A stretch of DNA of 64,000 nt from Candidatus Uhrbacteria bacterium. GTDB taxonomy: Bacteria; Patescibacteriota; Patescibacteriia; 2-12-FULL-60-25. Positions 39,287 to 46,980 of this stretch are shown here, in pieces. Location: contig JAIOPK010000015.1 in the NCBI GenBank assembly GCA_021413945.1, positions 62,001 to 126,000 of the forward strand, read 5' to 3'. The position numbers and the translations under genes are program-made. The notes beneath the pieces are model-generated. The model searched no databases and was not told the DNA's origin. It worked only from the letters and a program-made list of their open reading frames with translations. Positions within the stretch are counted from its first letter, which is position 1. Every line of letters begins with the position of its first letter.

Positions 39287-40126
39287 TTAGGGCGCTTTGA
39301 TGACGATCATGACTTTACGACCGTTTGTTAGGCCTAGCTCGTGGATTGCGTCGAGCAAACGCTGTTTGGGATAGAGATAGTCGGGGCCGTTTCTCGTACC
39401 GGGATCGTTTGTGATCCATTGCCCATCCTTGGTGTAACCCTTGATAACGAGCATGTGGTAAATCGGTCCCCCGTTTTTGAAGTTGGGGTTCAAGAGCATT
39501 TTCCCGGCGGCAGGGACGATCACGGGATTCCCGTTGGCGAGCGCGGCCTTGATACTAGCTTCGGTGGCTTCGAGAATTTCTACGTTGGGATGGTTAAAAT
39601 AATTCTTTGCCGTGTTCATCACGTCTGCGGAAGTCGTGTCCTTGTTGTAACCGTAGGTCGTGTCTTCGTACGCGACGACATCGAGAATCAAACGCGTCGC
39701 TTCATCCGATCCCCAACCGGTTCTGCGGCCGTCGTAATAGGCATCAACCATGAGGAGGGAGGCTTCTTCGCAGGCGTCCTCGAACGGCTCGGACCAGTCT
39801 TGCTTGGGGGCTTGGAGCATGAAGGGAATCGCAAGATTGATTTGAGCCGGGCTTGTCGGAGCAGGAACAGGAGTCGGAGTTGGGGTTGGGACAGGAGTGG
39901 GTGTTGGGGCGGGCTTTGTCGCAGGCTTGGTCGACGGGGTCGGAGTCGGTGCGGTGACGACGGGGGGTGTAGTTGTCGGAGGCGTGTAGACGATGGCCTC
40001 GGGCAAAGTCGGCTTGGAAATGTTGTACGCAAAATCGCGCAGGGTAGAGCGTTGGGAGTACGCAATTCCTGCGACAATAATGGCCAGAACCGCTACAGAA
40101 ATGTAAATCGGCGCACGTTTATTCAT
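39287..40126 (-). CDS. Exported C39-like papain-fold peptidase
   Basis: A 279-residue protein with an N-terminal membrane helix (about 5-23), then a Thr/Pro-rich linker (about 45-95). The C39-like domain (PF13529, about 97-275) starts with INLAIPFMLQAPKQDW and has the catalytic cysteine in DACEEAS, the conserved His in GPIYHMLVIKGY and Asn/Asp in WITNDPGTR. Such enzymes cleave peptides outside the cell or remodel envelope proteins. The start is 6 bases after a TACGAT -10 box, so the message may be leaderless. It is followed by the Gmad2/GerMN gene after 4 bases. Confidence 0.87.
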   Translation of the reverse strand: MNKRAPIYISVAVLAIIVAGIAYSQRSTLRDFAYNISKPTLPEAIVYTPPTTTPPVVTAPTPTPSTKPATKPAPTPTPVPTPTPTPVPAPTSPAQINLAIPFMLQAPKQDWSEPFEDACEEASLLMVDAYYDGRRTGWGSDEATRLILDVVAYEDTTYGYNKDTTSADVMNTAKNYFNHPNVEILEATEASIKAALANGNPVIVPAAGKMLLNPNFKNGGPIYHMLVIKGYTKDGQWITNDPGTRNGPDYLYPKQRLLDAIHELGLTNGRKVMIVIKAP

Positions 40127-40132
40127 GCGCCG

Positions 40133-40161
40133 ATCGTACCTCGAAATGGCTGTTTAATCAA
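40133..40161 (-). promoter_or_regulatory. Leaderless promoter of the C39 peptidase gene
   Basis: On the minus strand, TTGATT (40156-40161), a 17-base spacer, and TACGAT (40133-40138), ending 6 bases before ATG 40126. This is among the clearest leaderless promoters here. Confidence 0.6.
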
Positions 40162-40166
40162 CGTCG

Positions 40167-40889
40167 TTACTCGATCGTAACACTGATCATCTTCACTTCC
40201 GTATTTGGTCGATCTTCACCGTTGCGAGGCGTTGCGGCGATCGCATCGGCGACGTTTTGGCCTTCCACGACTTTACCAAAGACGGAGTAGTCGCCAGGGA
40301 GCGGAACGTTATCGACCATGATGAAGAATTGGGAGCCGTTGGTGTTGCGGCCGGCGTTTGCCATGGCGACGATGCCCTTATCGTACGAGCCGTTCACCGG
40401 ATCGTTGTCGAATTGGTAGCCCGGACCGGAGCGGCCGGTGCCAGTTGGGTCTCCGCCTTGGATCATGAAGCCCGGGATGACGCGATGGAAAATCGTGCCG
40501 TTGTAGAAACCGTTTTTGACGAGGTAAACGAAGTTGGAGGCGGCGTTAGGACCGGCGGCGAGGTCGACTTGGATGACGATGTCGCCGAGTGTGGTCTTGA
40601 TGCGAACTTTTTTGTTCACTTCTGCGGCTGGCAAAACGCCAGGGAATGCGAGGGCCATAGGTTTCTTGGTGTCGGTTTTGGTGGATGGGTTAGTTGAGGT
40701 TGGCGCGGGAGTCGGTGTTGGAGCTGGCTCGGTCGGCGGAGGTGGGACCTCTGCCTGCCCACCACCTACCTCTGCGTATTGGTTGGCGACGGTAGTACCG
40801 TCCAATTGCGCCGTTGTATCTGCTTGTCCGCAGCCGGCTCCGAGCAAAGAAAGTGCTGAAGCGAGGAGAAAAAATGATCGGAATTTCAT
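40167..40889 (-). CDS. Cyclophilin-type peptidyl-prolyl isomerase lipoprotein
   Basis: A 240-residue lipoprotein (lipobox LGAGC at about residues 16-20). A Pro/Thr linker leads to a cyclophilin domain (about 92-238) with FHRVIPGFMIQGGDPTGTG, FDNDPVNGSYDKGIVAMANAG and SQFFIMVDNVPLPGDYSVFGKVVEG. The active-site Arg in FHRVIPGF and the Phe/Gln residues of the family are kept. It would help fold exported proteins. Confidence 0.93.
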   Translation of the reverse strand: MKFRSFFLLASALSLLGAGCGQADTTAQLDGTTVANQYAEVGGGQAEVPPPPTEPAPTPTPAPTSTNPSTKTDTKKPMALAFPGVLPAAEVNKKVRIKTTLGDIVIQVDLAAGPNAASNFVYLVKNGFYNGTIFHRVIPGFMIQGGDPTGTGRSGPGYQFDNDPVNGSYDKGIVAMANAGRNTNGSQFFIMVDNVPLPGDYSVFGKVVEGQNVADAIAATPRNGEDRPNTEVKMISVTIE

Positions 40890-40915
40890 AGTGAGGCGAT
40901 ACTATCATGACAAAC

Positions 40916-41893
40916 TTATAATTCCCACGGTAGCCGGAGCATGCCGTCGAAGGCGACGCGGATCGACTCGACAAGAAGCTTGGGCGAGTCCCAGCCGACT
41001 GGCGGATGCGAGAGATCGAATCGAGCGAGATCGAGGTGCTGGCGTAAGTCTTCTCCCTTTTCATTGCGCACGCGCATAGCCGAGGGCTTGGATTCATGCG
41101 GCGTGTAGTCCAGTTCTGCGAGCACGGCTTTGCCGAATCCTCCGGCGACAAGCTCTCGAGCTGCCGCTCTCGCATACCAAGCTCCGAGGTTGGCTGGGTG
41201 CGCTAGGTGATGACCGATCCCCGATGGCGTAGGAGGGAGCTTGCGACCGTAGGGCGAAAGTCTTCGACCAGATGAGCCGATACGACTTGCGAGTCCGCCA
41301 TTTGCTTTTGCGTTGGCGACAACGAGACGTAACTCCCCTGCCTCGACGAACTCCGACAGGATTTGAATGAATCTCGTTTTGATTTCTTCCGGCGATGCGT
41401 GGTCGGCGTGACCCAATCGAATAATGACTTCACGACCGCGAACGCCTCCGGTGAACACTGCGTAGTCGGAGCCGAGCCAGTACCAGTCGGCGTCCATTAA
41501 TCGACGGACTTCGATCGTTTGAAGAATCTGTCGACCGCGTTCCACTTCTCGAGGGAGGCGCGATTCGGTTTCGGAAGTCGCATAGCCAAAGACGGTGAGT
41601 GGATCACGATCGCCAAAAAGGGGTGGGTCGATCATGGGTTCGATGGCGATGAAGGGCTCGGCGGAGAGGCCGGCGTCGATTTGGCCGAGGGTGCGGCGGA
41701 CAACGGCGGCGACATCGAAGTCGGCTTGGGATTTGGCTTCGCCGGCCACGAATAACACGCCATGGCCGCCGGAAACGCGAATATTCAAAAGAGACGCGGG
41801 ATCGCGCCGGAGATATTCATCGGTTATGGCAGCGGTAACCAGGTCGCACGCCGTGTCAGGCGCGCCCGGGCCTTCCAAATGCGCCCAAGCCAT
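40916..41893 (-). CDS. Degenerate S-adenosylmethionine synthetase (MetK) homologue
   Basis: A 325-residue protein that follows the MetK plan but is shorter than the usual 380-400 residues. The N-terminal region resembles EGHPDKIADQISDA..., here EGPGAPDTACDLVTAAITD. It continues with VSGGHGVLFVAGEAKSQADFD, GDRDPLTVFGYATSETESRLP, RIGSSGRRLSPYGR and a C-terminal LPWEL ending like MetK's FPWEK. Key positions have changed: HPDK is APDT, and the FSGKDPSKVD stretch is PSGIGHHLAHPANL, so residues needed for ATP and phosphate binding appear lost. GRK is GRR. This could be a divergent enzyme or a non-catalytic regulator. queA, which uses SAM, is also in the window but not adjacent. Confidence 0.6.
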   Translation of the reverse strand: MAWAHLEGPGAPDTACDLVTAAITDEYLRRDPASLLNIRVSGGHGVLFVAGEAKSQADFDVAAVVRRTLGQIDAGLSAEPFIAIEPMIDPPLFGDRDPLTVFGYATSETESRLPREVERGRQILQTIEVRRLMDADWYWLGSDYAVFTGGVRGREVIIRLGHADHASPEEIKTRFIQILSEFVEAGELRLVVANAKANGGLASRIGSSGRRLSPYGRKLPPTPSGIGHHLAHPANLGAWYARAAARELVAGGFGKAVLAELDYTPHESKPSAMRVRNEKGEDLRQHLDLARFDLSHPPVGWDSPKLLVESIRVAFDGMLRLPWEL

Positions 41894-41938
41894 AGATTGG
41901 CCTGACCTTAGCGAGGTCGTGGGAATGTCGCAAGCTCC

Positions 41939-44080
41939 TTATAAATCCTCAATCTCCCTCAAAAATGACCCCGGCTTGAGTGGCTTTTTTGGCTTCTCAT
42001 CTTTTTTCCAGACCGTTGTCGGCTCAATTTGGACGGCAGGCTCCTCATATCCCTCACTTTCATCCCAAGACCATGCGCCCGCCTTCTTTGAAGACTTCCA
42101 CATCGAGCTTCCGGAGCCGGGTTCGCGCAATTCGACGCGTTCGAACAGCTTGGAATCGACTTCTTCGATAAAGGTCGATGGTTGGTTCAGGATCAACGAT
42201 TCTTGACCGAGCGTAAGCGGGTAACTCAAGAACAATTGGCGACGAGCGCGCGTGACGGCGACGTAAAAGAGGCGTCGCTCTTCCTCTAAGCCATCTTCTT
42301 CTGCGAGCGCGCGACGATTTGGGAAGCTTTGATCGGCCAAATGGATGATGAAGACGGTGTCCCATTCCAAACCTTTGGCTTGGTGGATGGTCGAGAGGAT
42401 CATTTTTTCTTCATCGCCTTTTCCAGCCTCTTGTCGACCTGCAGCTACACTATCGTAAAGCGAAATATCGCCGAGGAAGGCGGCGAGATCGTCATAGCCT
42501 TCTGCGAAAAGCGCGAGTTGTTCCAAATCTTCGATGCGCTCTCTCCAGTTTGGATATTCGCGCTCGAGATAATCTTGATACGCAGATGTATTCACGACAC
42601 GGATGAGTTGCGCCGGGAATCTTCCTTTCTCAATAAATTTCTGCAAAATCTTCATCAAGTCATTCCAGCCGGTTTGGCCGCGCGCAGGAACGCGGAGACC
42701 GCTCGAACCGTCGACAATCATGTCGACACTTTCGACGGCATGCATCTGCGAAGCGATGTCCCCTGCCGTTGTAGCGCCGATACCTGTCTGCAAACCCAAC
42801 GTTCGAAGCCACGCGACTTCATCTTTTGGATTTTCGTAGACGCGCAAAAACGAAACGACATCTTTGATGTGTGCGCGCTCGAAAAACTTTTGACCGCCGC
42901 GATACTCGTACGGAATGTCTCGCTTGATAAGTTCAAATTCTAGCGTTTGGGAATGTGCACTAGAACGGAACAATACCGCCATATTGGCGAGTGCGACGCC
43001 CTCATTCCGGAGCGCGAGCACTTGTTCTGCGATGTATCGCGCTTCTTGCGACGCGCTCGAACACGCGATGAGGCGAGGCTTATCCCCCTTCTCACGCAGG
43101 CCGATTAGCTCTTTTTTGAACTGGTGACGGTTATGTGAGAGCGATTCGTTGGCGAGGTCCAGAATTTGGGGCGTTGAACGGTAGTTGGTGAGCAATTTGA
43201 AAATCTTTGCACCCGTAAATTGTTCAGGGAAAGAAAGAATGTTTTTTACGTCCGCGCCTCGGAAGGCGTAGATCGACTGGGCATCGTCGCCAACGGCGAT
43301 GATGTTGTTGTGGATTTTCGAAAAGCCGGCGACGATGCGCGCTTGCACCGCGTTCGTATCCTGATACTCGTCGACGAGAACGTATCGAAAGCGTTCGCTG
43401 ATGCGTCTGCCGTCGGGACCATCGAGGAGCATCGCAAGGTTCGTGAGCAAGTCGTCAAAGTCCATCGCGTTCGCTTGTTTCTTTCGCTGGTGATATTGCT
43501 TGGCGATTTCCTCTATGTCGGAAATAAATCCTTGAAAGTTAGGATATTTTATTTCAAGAACGTCTTCGATATTTACTTGCGTGTTGCGTGCGTACGACAA
43601 CACATCGCCGACGACGGAAGCGGTCGGGAAGCGTCGCGCTTTCGGGTCGATCGACAAATCCTTCATCACCGCTTTGATGAGATTGCGGCTGTCTTCTTGA
43701 TCTAGAATGGAAAAGTTGGAACGGTAGCCAAGGTCTTCCGCGTATGATCGAAGGATACGAGCGCCGATCGAGTGGAACGTGCCACCCCAAATGCCTCGGG
43801 CGGATGGGCCGAGAACGGTTTCGACACGACCGCTCATTTCTTTGGCGGCTTTGTTGGTGAAGGTGAGCAAAAGAATCGACGAAGGATCGACGCCCTTCTC
43901 GATAAGATAGGCGACGCGATAGGTCAGGGTACGCGTTTTGCCGGAACCAGCGCCGGCAAGCACAAGACAGGGGCCATCGCCCTCGAGAACAACAGCCAGC
44001 TGCTCTTGGTTCAGGGCATTGGCGTAATCGATCTTTTTTACCGATCCACCAGGGTCGGAAGAAAGCACAAACGTCGACAT
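41939..44080 (-). CDS. UvrD/PcrA/Rep-family DNA helicase
   Basis: A 713-residue superfamily 1A helicase. Motifs: Walker A LAGAGSGKTRTLTYR (about residue 39), Q-motif NQEQLAVV, motif II region YVLVDEYQDTN, motif III AVGDDAQSIYAFRGAD, motif IV LLTNYRSTPQILD, motif V STIHQAKGLEWDTVF and motif VI YVAVTRARRQLF. It unwinds duplex DNA in repair and replication restart. ATG 44080 is chosen because the upstream ATG 44116 lies inside the terminator hairpin (44106-44136) of the neighbouring gene. Exact orthology to UvrD or PcrA is not resolved. Confidence 0.94.
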   Translation of the reverse strand: MSTFVLSSDPGGSVKKIDYANALNQEQLAVVLEGDGPCLVLAGAGSGKTRTLTYRVAYLIEKGVDPSSILLLTFTNKAAKEMSGRVETVLGPSARGIWGGTFHSIGARILRSYAEDLGYRSNFSILDQEDSRNLIKAVMKDLSIDPKARRFPTASVVGDVLSYARNTQVNIEDVLEIKYPNFQGFISDIEEIAKQYHQRKKQANAMDFDDLLTNLAMLLDGPDGRRISERFRYVLVDEYQDTNAVQARIVAGFSKIHNNIIAVGDDAQSIYAFRGADVKNILSFPEQFTGAKIFKLLTNYRSTPQILDLANESLSHNRHQFKKELIGLREKGDKPRLIACSSASQEARYIAEQVLALRNEGVALANMAVLFRSSAHSQTLEFELIKRDIPYEYRGGQKFFERAHIKDVVSFLRVYENPKDEVAWLRTLGLQTGIGATTAGDIASQMHAVESVDMIVDGSSGLRVPARGQTGWNDLMKILQKFIEKGRFPAQLIRVVNTSAYQDYLEREYPNWRERIEDLEQLALFAEGYDDLAAFLGDISLYDSVAAGRQEAGKGDEEKMILSTIHQAKGLEWDTVFIIHLADQSFPNRRALAEEDGLEEERRLFYVAVTRARRQLFLSYPLTLGQESLILNQPSTFIEEVDSKLFERVELREPGSGSSMWKSSKKAGAWSWDESEGYEEPAVQIEPTTVWKKDEKPKKPLKPGSFLREIEDL

Positions 44081-44105
44081 GCCGAGATGGTACTGGAAAC
44101 GAAGA

Positions 44106-44136
44106 GGCCCGACCATGTGTGAAACATGGCCGGGCC
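44106..44136 (-). terminator. Terminator of the 44159 gene
   Basis: GGCCC, GACCATG, a 7-base loop and CATGGC, CGGGCC make a 12-base-pair stem with one mismatch (44106-44136). The U-run after it is weak, as in the other GC-rich genes. Confidence 0.7.
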
Positions 44137-44158
44137 TCGGAGACAGGGGCTTTGGTTT

Positions 44159-44653
44159 TTAGCGGATTTTCTTCCAGAGAAGGTCCTCGTCGCTTGGAGC
44201 GTTCGCCATCTCGCGAGAGCGGCGTTCCTCGTGGCGTCGCTTGATCTTGCCGCGCATCCAGTCGAATCGTGCCGTCACGACATATGCCTGGAAGCTCTCG
44301 CTCTTGATGAACGCGGAGATGTGCTCGTTACGATCGAGCGCGAGTTCCTTCAGCCTGTTGATGCGCTCGACGCGATCGCGGATCACGTTGGAACGGTAGT
44401 CGAGACCAAGGCGGTCCCAGATGCGCTGTGCGTCGGTTTCGAAACCGACGAGGTACATCGCCTCTTCCCCGTGGGTACGGGCAAAGCCGAGAAATTCCTC
44501 CTCGACGACGCGGCGGATGAGCCGGTCGCGGAGAATGACGCGGGCGCGTGCTTGTACGTCGGCTTCCGGGATGACCAGCACTTCACCTGAAGCGTCGGTA
44601 TCGACCAAAAGGTCTTGCTCGTCTTTCGAACGAGCGGCATTGCTCCCGTCCAT
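44159..44653 (-). CDS. Hypothetical protein, 164 aa, GC-rich class
   Basis: ATG 44653 is preceded by AAGGAG with a 6-base spacer, and by TTGACA-17-TATACT about 65 bases upstream, the best promoter of the class. The soluble protein has an acidic N-terminus, then helices rich in Arg and Glu (ADVQARARVILRDRLIRRVVEEEF; RDRVERINRLKELAL). The C-terminus is basic (MRGKIKRRHEERRSRE). A charged, helical, nucleic-acid-like composition can be suspected, but no family is recognised. A GC-rich terminator follows the stop. Confidence 0.75.
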   Translation of the reverse strand: MDGSNAARSKDEQDLLVDTDASGEVLVIPEADVQARARVILRDRLIRRVVEEEFLGFARTHGEEAMYLVGFETDAQRIWDRLGLDYRSNVIRDRVERINRLKELALDRNEHISAFIKSESFQAYVVTARFDWMRGKIKRRHEERRSREMANAPSDEDLLWKKIR

Positions 44654-44711
44654 GACGTGCTCCTTGGAACGTTGTTATTCTTCCCCTGTCCGTGAAGACA
44701 GAGAACAAATT

Positions 44712-44740
44712 AGTATACCAGAAATTGGCCGATTTGTCAA
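44712..44740 (-). promoter_or_regulatory. Promoter of the 44159 gene
   Basis: On the minus strand, TTGACA (44735-44740), a 17-base spacer, and TATACT (44712-44717). The start would be near 44705, leaving a leader of about 52 bases. Confidence 0.75.
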
Positions 44741-44759
44741 TCAACCCTGAATCCCCATT

Positions 44760-45794
44760 TTACTGCGTATATCCGGCTTTCTGGCGGTTTGCGACGTGTT
44801 CCTCAAGGGTGCGGGCGTAGTAGGTTTTGCCTTCTTTATCGGTCAGAAAATAGCGGAATTGGCTTGGTTCCGGGTCCAAAACAGCCTTAATGGCGGCCTC
44901 TCCGGGGTTTCCAATGGGCGAAGGCGGGAGACCTCGATACTTGTAGGTATTCCAGGGGGAATCAATGGAGAGATCGCGGGTGTTGGCGCGGGCACGGCCG
45001 GAGCCGGTCAAATAATTCAATGTCGCGTCCGATTGCAGTGCCATGCCGTCGCGGAGACGATTCAGAAAAATGCCGGCCACGATGCGCATGTCGTCGTTCG
45101 AACGCACTTCATCTTGGACGATGGAGGCGAGGATAATGACGTCATCGAGGTCTTTGAGAGGCGCGCTATTTGCACCGGGTTTGGCGGCGCTGAAGCGCTT
45201 GCTAAATTCATCGAGCTGTTTTCCGATCAGGCCTTCCGGTAGTTGATCGGCCCAGACGCGGTAGGTATTGGGAAAAAGATAGCCGTCGAGGGAACGGTCG
45301 CGCGGGAGATTAGCGAGGAAGGGATACGTGTCGCGGAGAGCGAGGTCGAATGGGACGCGGTCGAGGGATCGACCGATGACGCGGACGGTGTCTGCAGGAT
45401 CGATTTTGTGGTCGGCTTCCATTTGATCGACAAGTGCATCGACGGTCTCCCCTTCGATAATCGTGATCTGGACTTCCGTTCTGGCGGGGCCGAGCGCGAG
45501 TGTGCGGGCGATTTCACGAAAATTGGATCCCGGTCGGATTTGGTAGGAGCCGGCGCGTGCTCGGCTGACCGAGGAATCGAAGCGACCGTACATCAAATAA
45601 CGGCCGGCGGACTCGATAATATCTTGATCCTCCAGAATCTTTGCGACAGCTTTGCCATCCGCGCCTTCCGGAATCTCGACGGTTTTGACGGCGCCCACGG
45701 GAACGGCCCAATACGCGTCATTGGCCCATTGCCATCCAAACCAGACACCGACGAGAAGGAGTGCAAGGGCCAACCACTTAACCATGTTTCGCAT
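44760..45794 (-). CDS. mltG: Endolytic peptidoglycan transglycosylase MltG (YceG)
   Basis: A 344-residue protein with one N-terminal helix (about 5-22). The LysM-like and YceG-type domain has VEIPEGADGKAVAKILEDQ, PRDRSLDGYLFPNTYRV and the catalytic region ILASIVQDEVRSNDD, followed by VAGIFLNRLRDGMALQSDATLNY. In E. coli this region reads ASIVEKE, so the first Glu is Gln here but the following acidic pair DE is present. The C-terminal PSPIGNPGEAAIKAVLDPE stretch is well kept. It cuts glycan strands near the membrane. ATG 45794 and ATG 45785 are both possible; either overlaps the PAP2 gene's stop. Confidence 0.92.
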   Translation of the reverse strand: MRNMVKWLALALLLVGVWFGWQWANDAYWAVPVGAVKTVEIPEGADGKAVAKILEDQDIIESAGRYLMYGRFDSSVSRARAGSYQIRPGSNFREIARTLALGPARTEVQITIIEGETVDALVDQMEADHKIDPADTVRVIGRSLDRVPFDLALRDTYPFLANLPRDRSLDGYLFPNTYRVWADQLPEGLIGKQLDEFSKRFSAAKPGANSAPLKDLDDVIILASIVQDEVRSNDDMRIVAGIFLNRLRDGMALQSDATLNYLTGSGRARANTRDLSIDSPWNTYKYRGLPPSPIGNPGEAAIKAVLDPEPSQFRYFLTDKEGKTYYARTLEEHVANRQKAGYTQ

Positions 45795-46335
45795 AGGGTT
45801 CCGGAGCTTGTTGTTTTTTAATCGTATGACGGATTTTTACGTAGTGGACGATGATGCCGACCAAACTGCCGATCAACGCGCCGGCGATGACATCCGTCGG
45901 ATAATGGACGCCTGTTGCCATACGCCCAAAGCCGATGAGAGCCGCGGCCAGCAGCGCGAGCATGCCGATACTTGGATTGCCGTAGACGAGGACAACGGCG
46001 GCGGCAAAGGCGGTTGCGGTATGACCGGATGGAAACGAGTACATCGTGAGCGGCGGAGGGATGAGCGCATGGATCGACGTGTCGACGAGATAGGGACGGA
46101 TGCGGCCAAAGAAGTGTCCTGTTGTTGTTGCGACGATCATCGCGATCAATGCGGCCCATGTCGCCTCATACACGATCTTGCGCAGGTGGCGGCGCTTCTT
46201 CCAGAAACCCAGAATCGCGACGATGAAGGCAAACACGAACACGAGATACCGCGAAAAAAAGATCGACAAGGCCAGACCGGTTTCGCCGCTCATGGCTTGC
46301 TGTATTCCCTGCAAAATCAGGATTTCACCAGGCAT
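45778..46335 (-). CDS. PAP2-family membrane phosphatase
   Basis: A 185-residue protein with about five helices. The three PAP2 signature motifs are present: GHFFGRIRPY (about residue 73), FPSGHTATA (about residue 100), and GVHYPTDVIAGALIG (about residue 141) with catalytic histidines. It could act on undecaprenyl pyrophosphate or another lipid phosphate, recycling carrier lipid for the surface polymers. It starts 12 bases after the stop of nth and overlaps the start of mltG. Confidence 0.92.
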   Translation of the reverse strand: MPGEILILQGIQQAMSGETGLALSIFFSRYLVFVFAFIVAILGFWKKRRHLRKIVYEATWAALIAMIVATTTGHFFGRIRPYLVDTSIHALIPPPLTMYSFPSGHTATAFAAAVVLVYGNPSIGMLALLAAALIGFGRMATGVHYPTDVIAGALIGSLVGIIVHYVKIRHTIKKQQAPEPYAKHG

Positions 46336-46347
46336 GGTTAGAGGGTA

Positions 46348-46980
46348 TCAGATTTTGGTCTTTTTTGGGTACTTGCACCATTTGGCCACTGGGCAGCGAT
46401 AACATTCCGGACGTCCCGGCTTGCAGATGTCACGGCCAAATTGCACGAGCGAACGGTTCACGTCGATCCATTGCTTTTCCGGAATGAGATCGCGCAGTTC
46501 CATTTCAACTTGCTCCGCGGTTTTGCCTTTAGCCCAGCCGAGCCGATGAACGATGCGGAAGACATGCGTATCGACGGCGATGGCGGGGATTTTGAAAGCG
46601 TACGTGAGAACACAGCTTGCGGTTTTGCGGCCGACGCCGGGAAGGGTGATAAGTTCCTCGAGAGTACGCGGGACCTTGCCGCCAAAGTCGTCGAGCAGCT
46701 TGCGTGCGAGCGCTTTTACGTTTTTCGCCTTCGCATTATAGAAGCCGATGGAATGGATGATTTTTCCCATCTCTCGCGTGTCCGCTTCAGCGAGTGTTTT
46801 CAATGTCGGATAACGTTTGCGCAATGTCGGATAGACGCGCAGTACTTGAACATCCGTGGTGCGTGCCGACAGGAGCGTCGCAATGAGCGTGTCTTCCGCT
46901 TTGCGCATGTCCATCATTCCCCTGCCCGGATACGCGTCCGACAATACCTGAACGACACGCGATGCGACCTTTGAACTCAT
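46348..46980 (-). CDS. nth: Endonuclease III
   Basis: A 210-residue base-excision-repair glycosylase/AP lyase. It has the helix-hairpin-helix LPGVGRKTASCVLT (about residue 113), the catalytic Asp in AVDTHVFRIVHRLG, and the iron-sulfur cluster loop CKPGRPECYRCPVAKWC near the C-terminus. The Lys in the HhH loop (GRKTA) is the Schiff-base residue. Its start overlaps the end of gpmI by 4 bases (ATGA). Confidence 0.95.
   Translation of the reverse strand: MSSKVASRVVQVLSDAYPGRGMMDMRKAEDTLIATLLSARTTDVQVLRVYPTLRKRYPTLKTLAEADTREMGKIIHSIGFYNAKAKNVKALARKLLDDFGGKVPRTLEELITLPGVGRKTASCVLTYAFKIPAIAVDTHVFRIVHRLGWAKGKTAEQVEMELRDLIPEKQWIDVNRSLVQFGRDICKPGRPECYRCPVAKWCKYPKKTKI

Noticed and set aside
39341-40180. 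A 279-residue frame on the plus strand opposite the C39 peptidase
   Set aside because: The peptidase has a full motif set; the plus frame has none and its Cys/Arg-rich run is reverse coding of the Thr/Pro linker.
44116-44118. ATG 44116 as start of the UvrD/PcrA-like gene
   Set aside because: It lies inside the terminator hairpin of the neighbouring gene; the residues between it and ATG 44080 look random.
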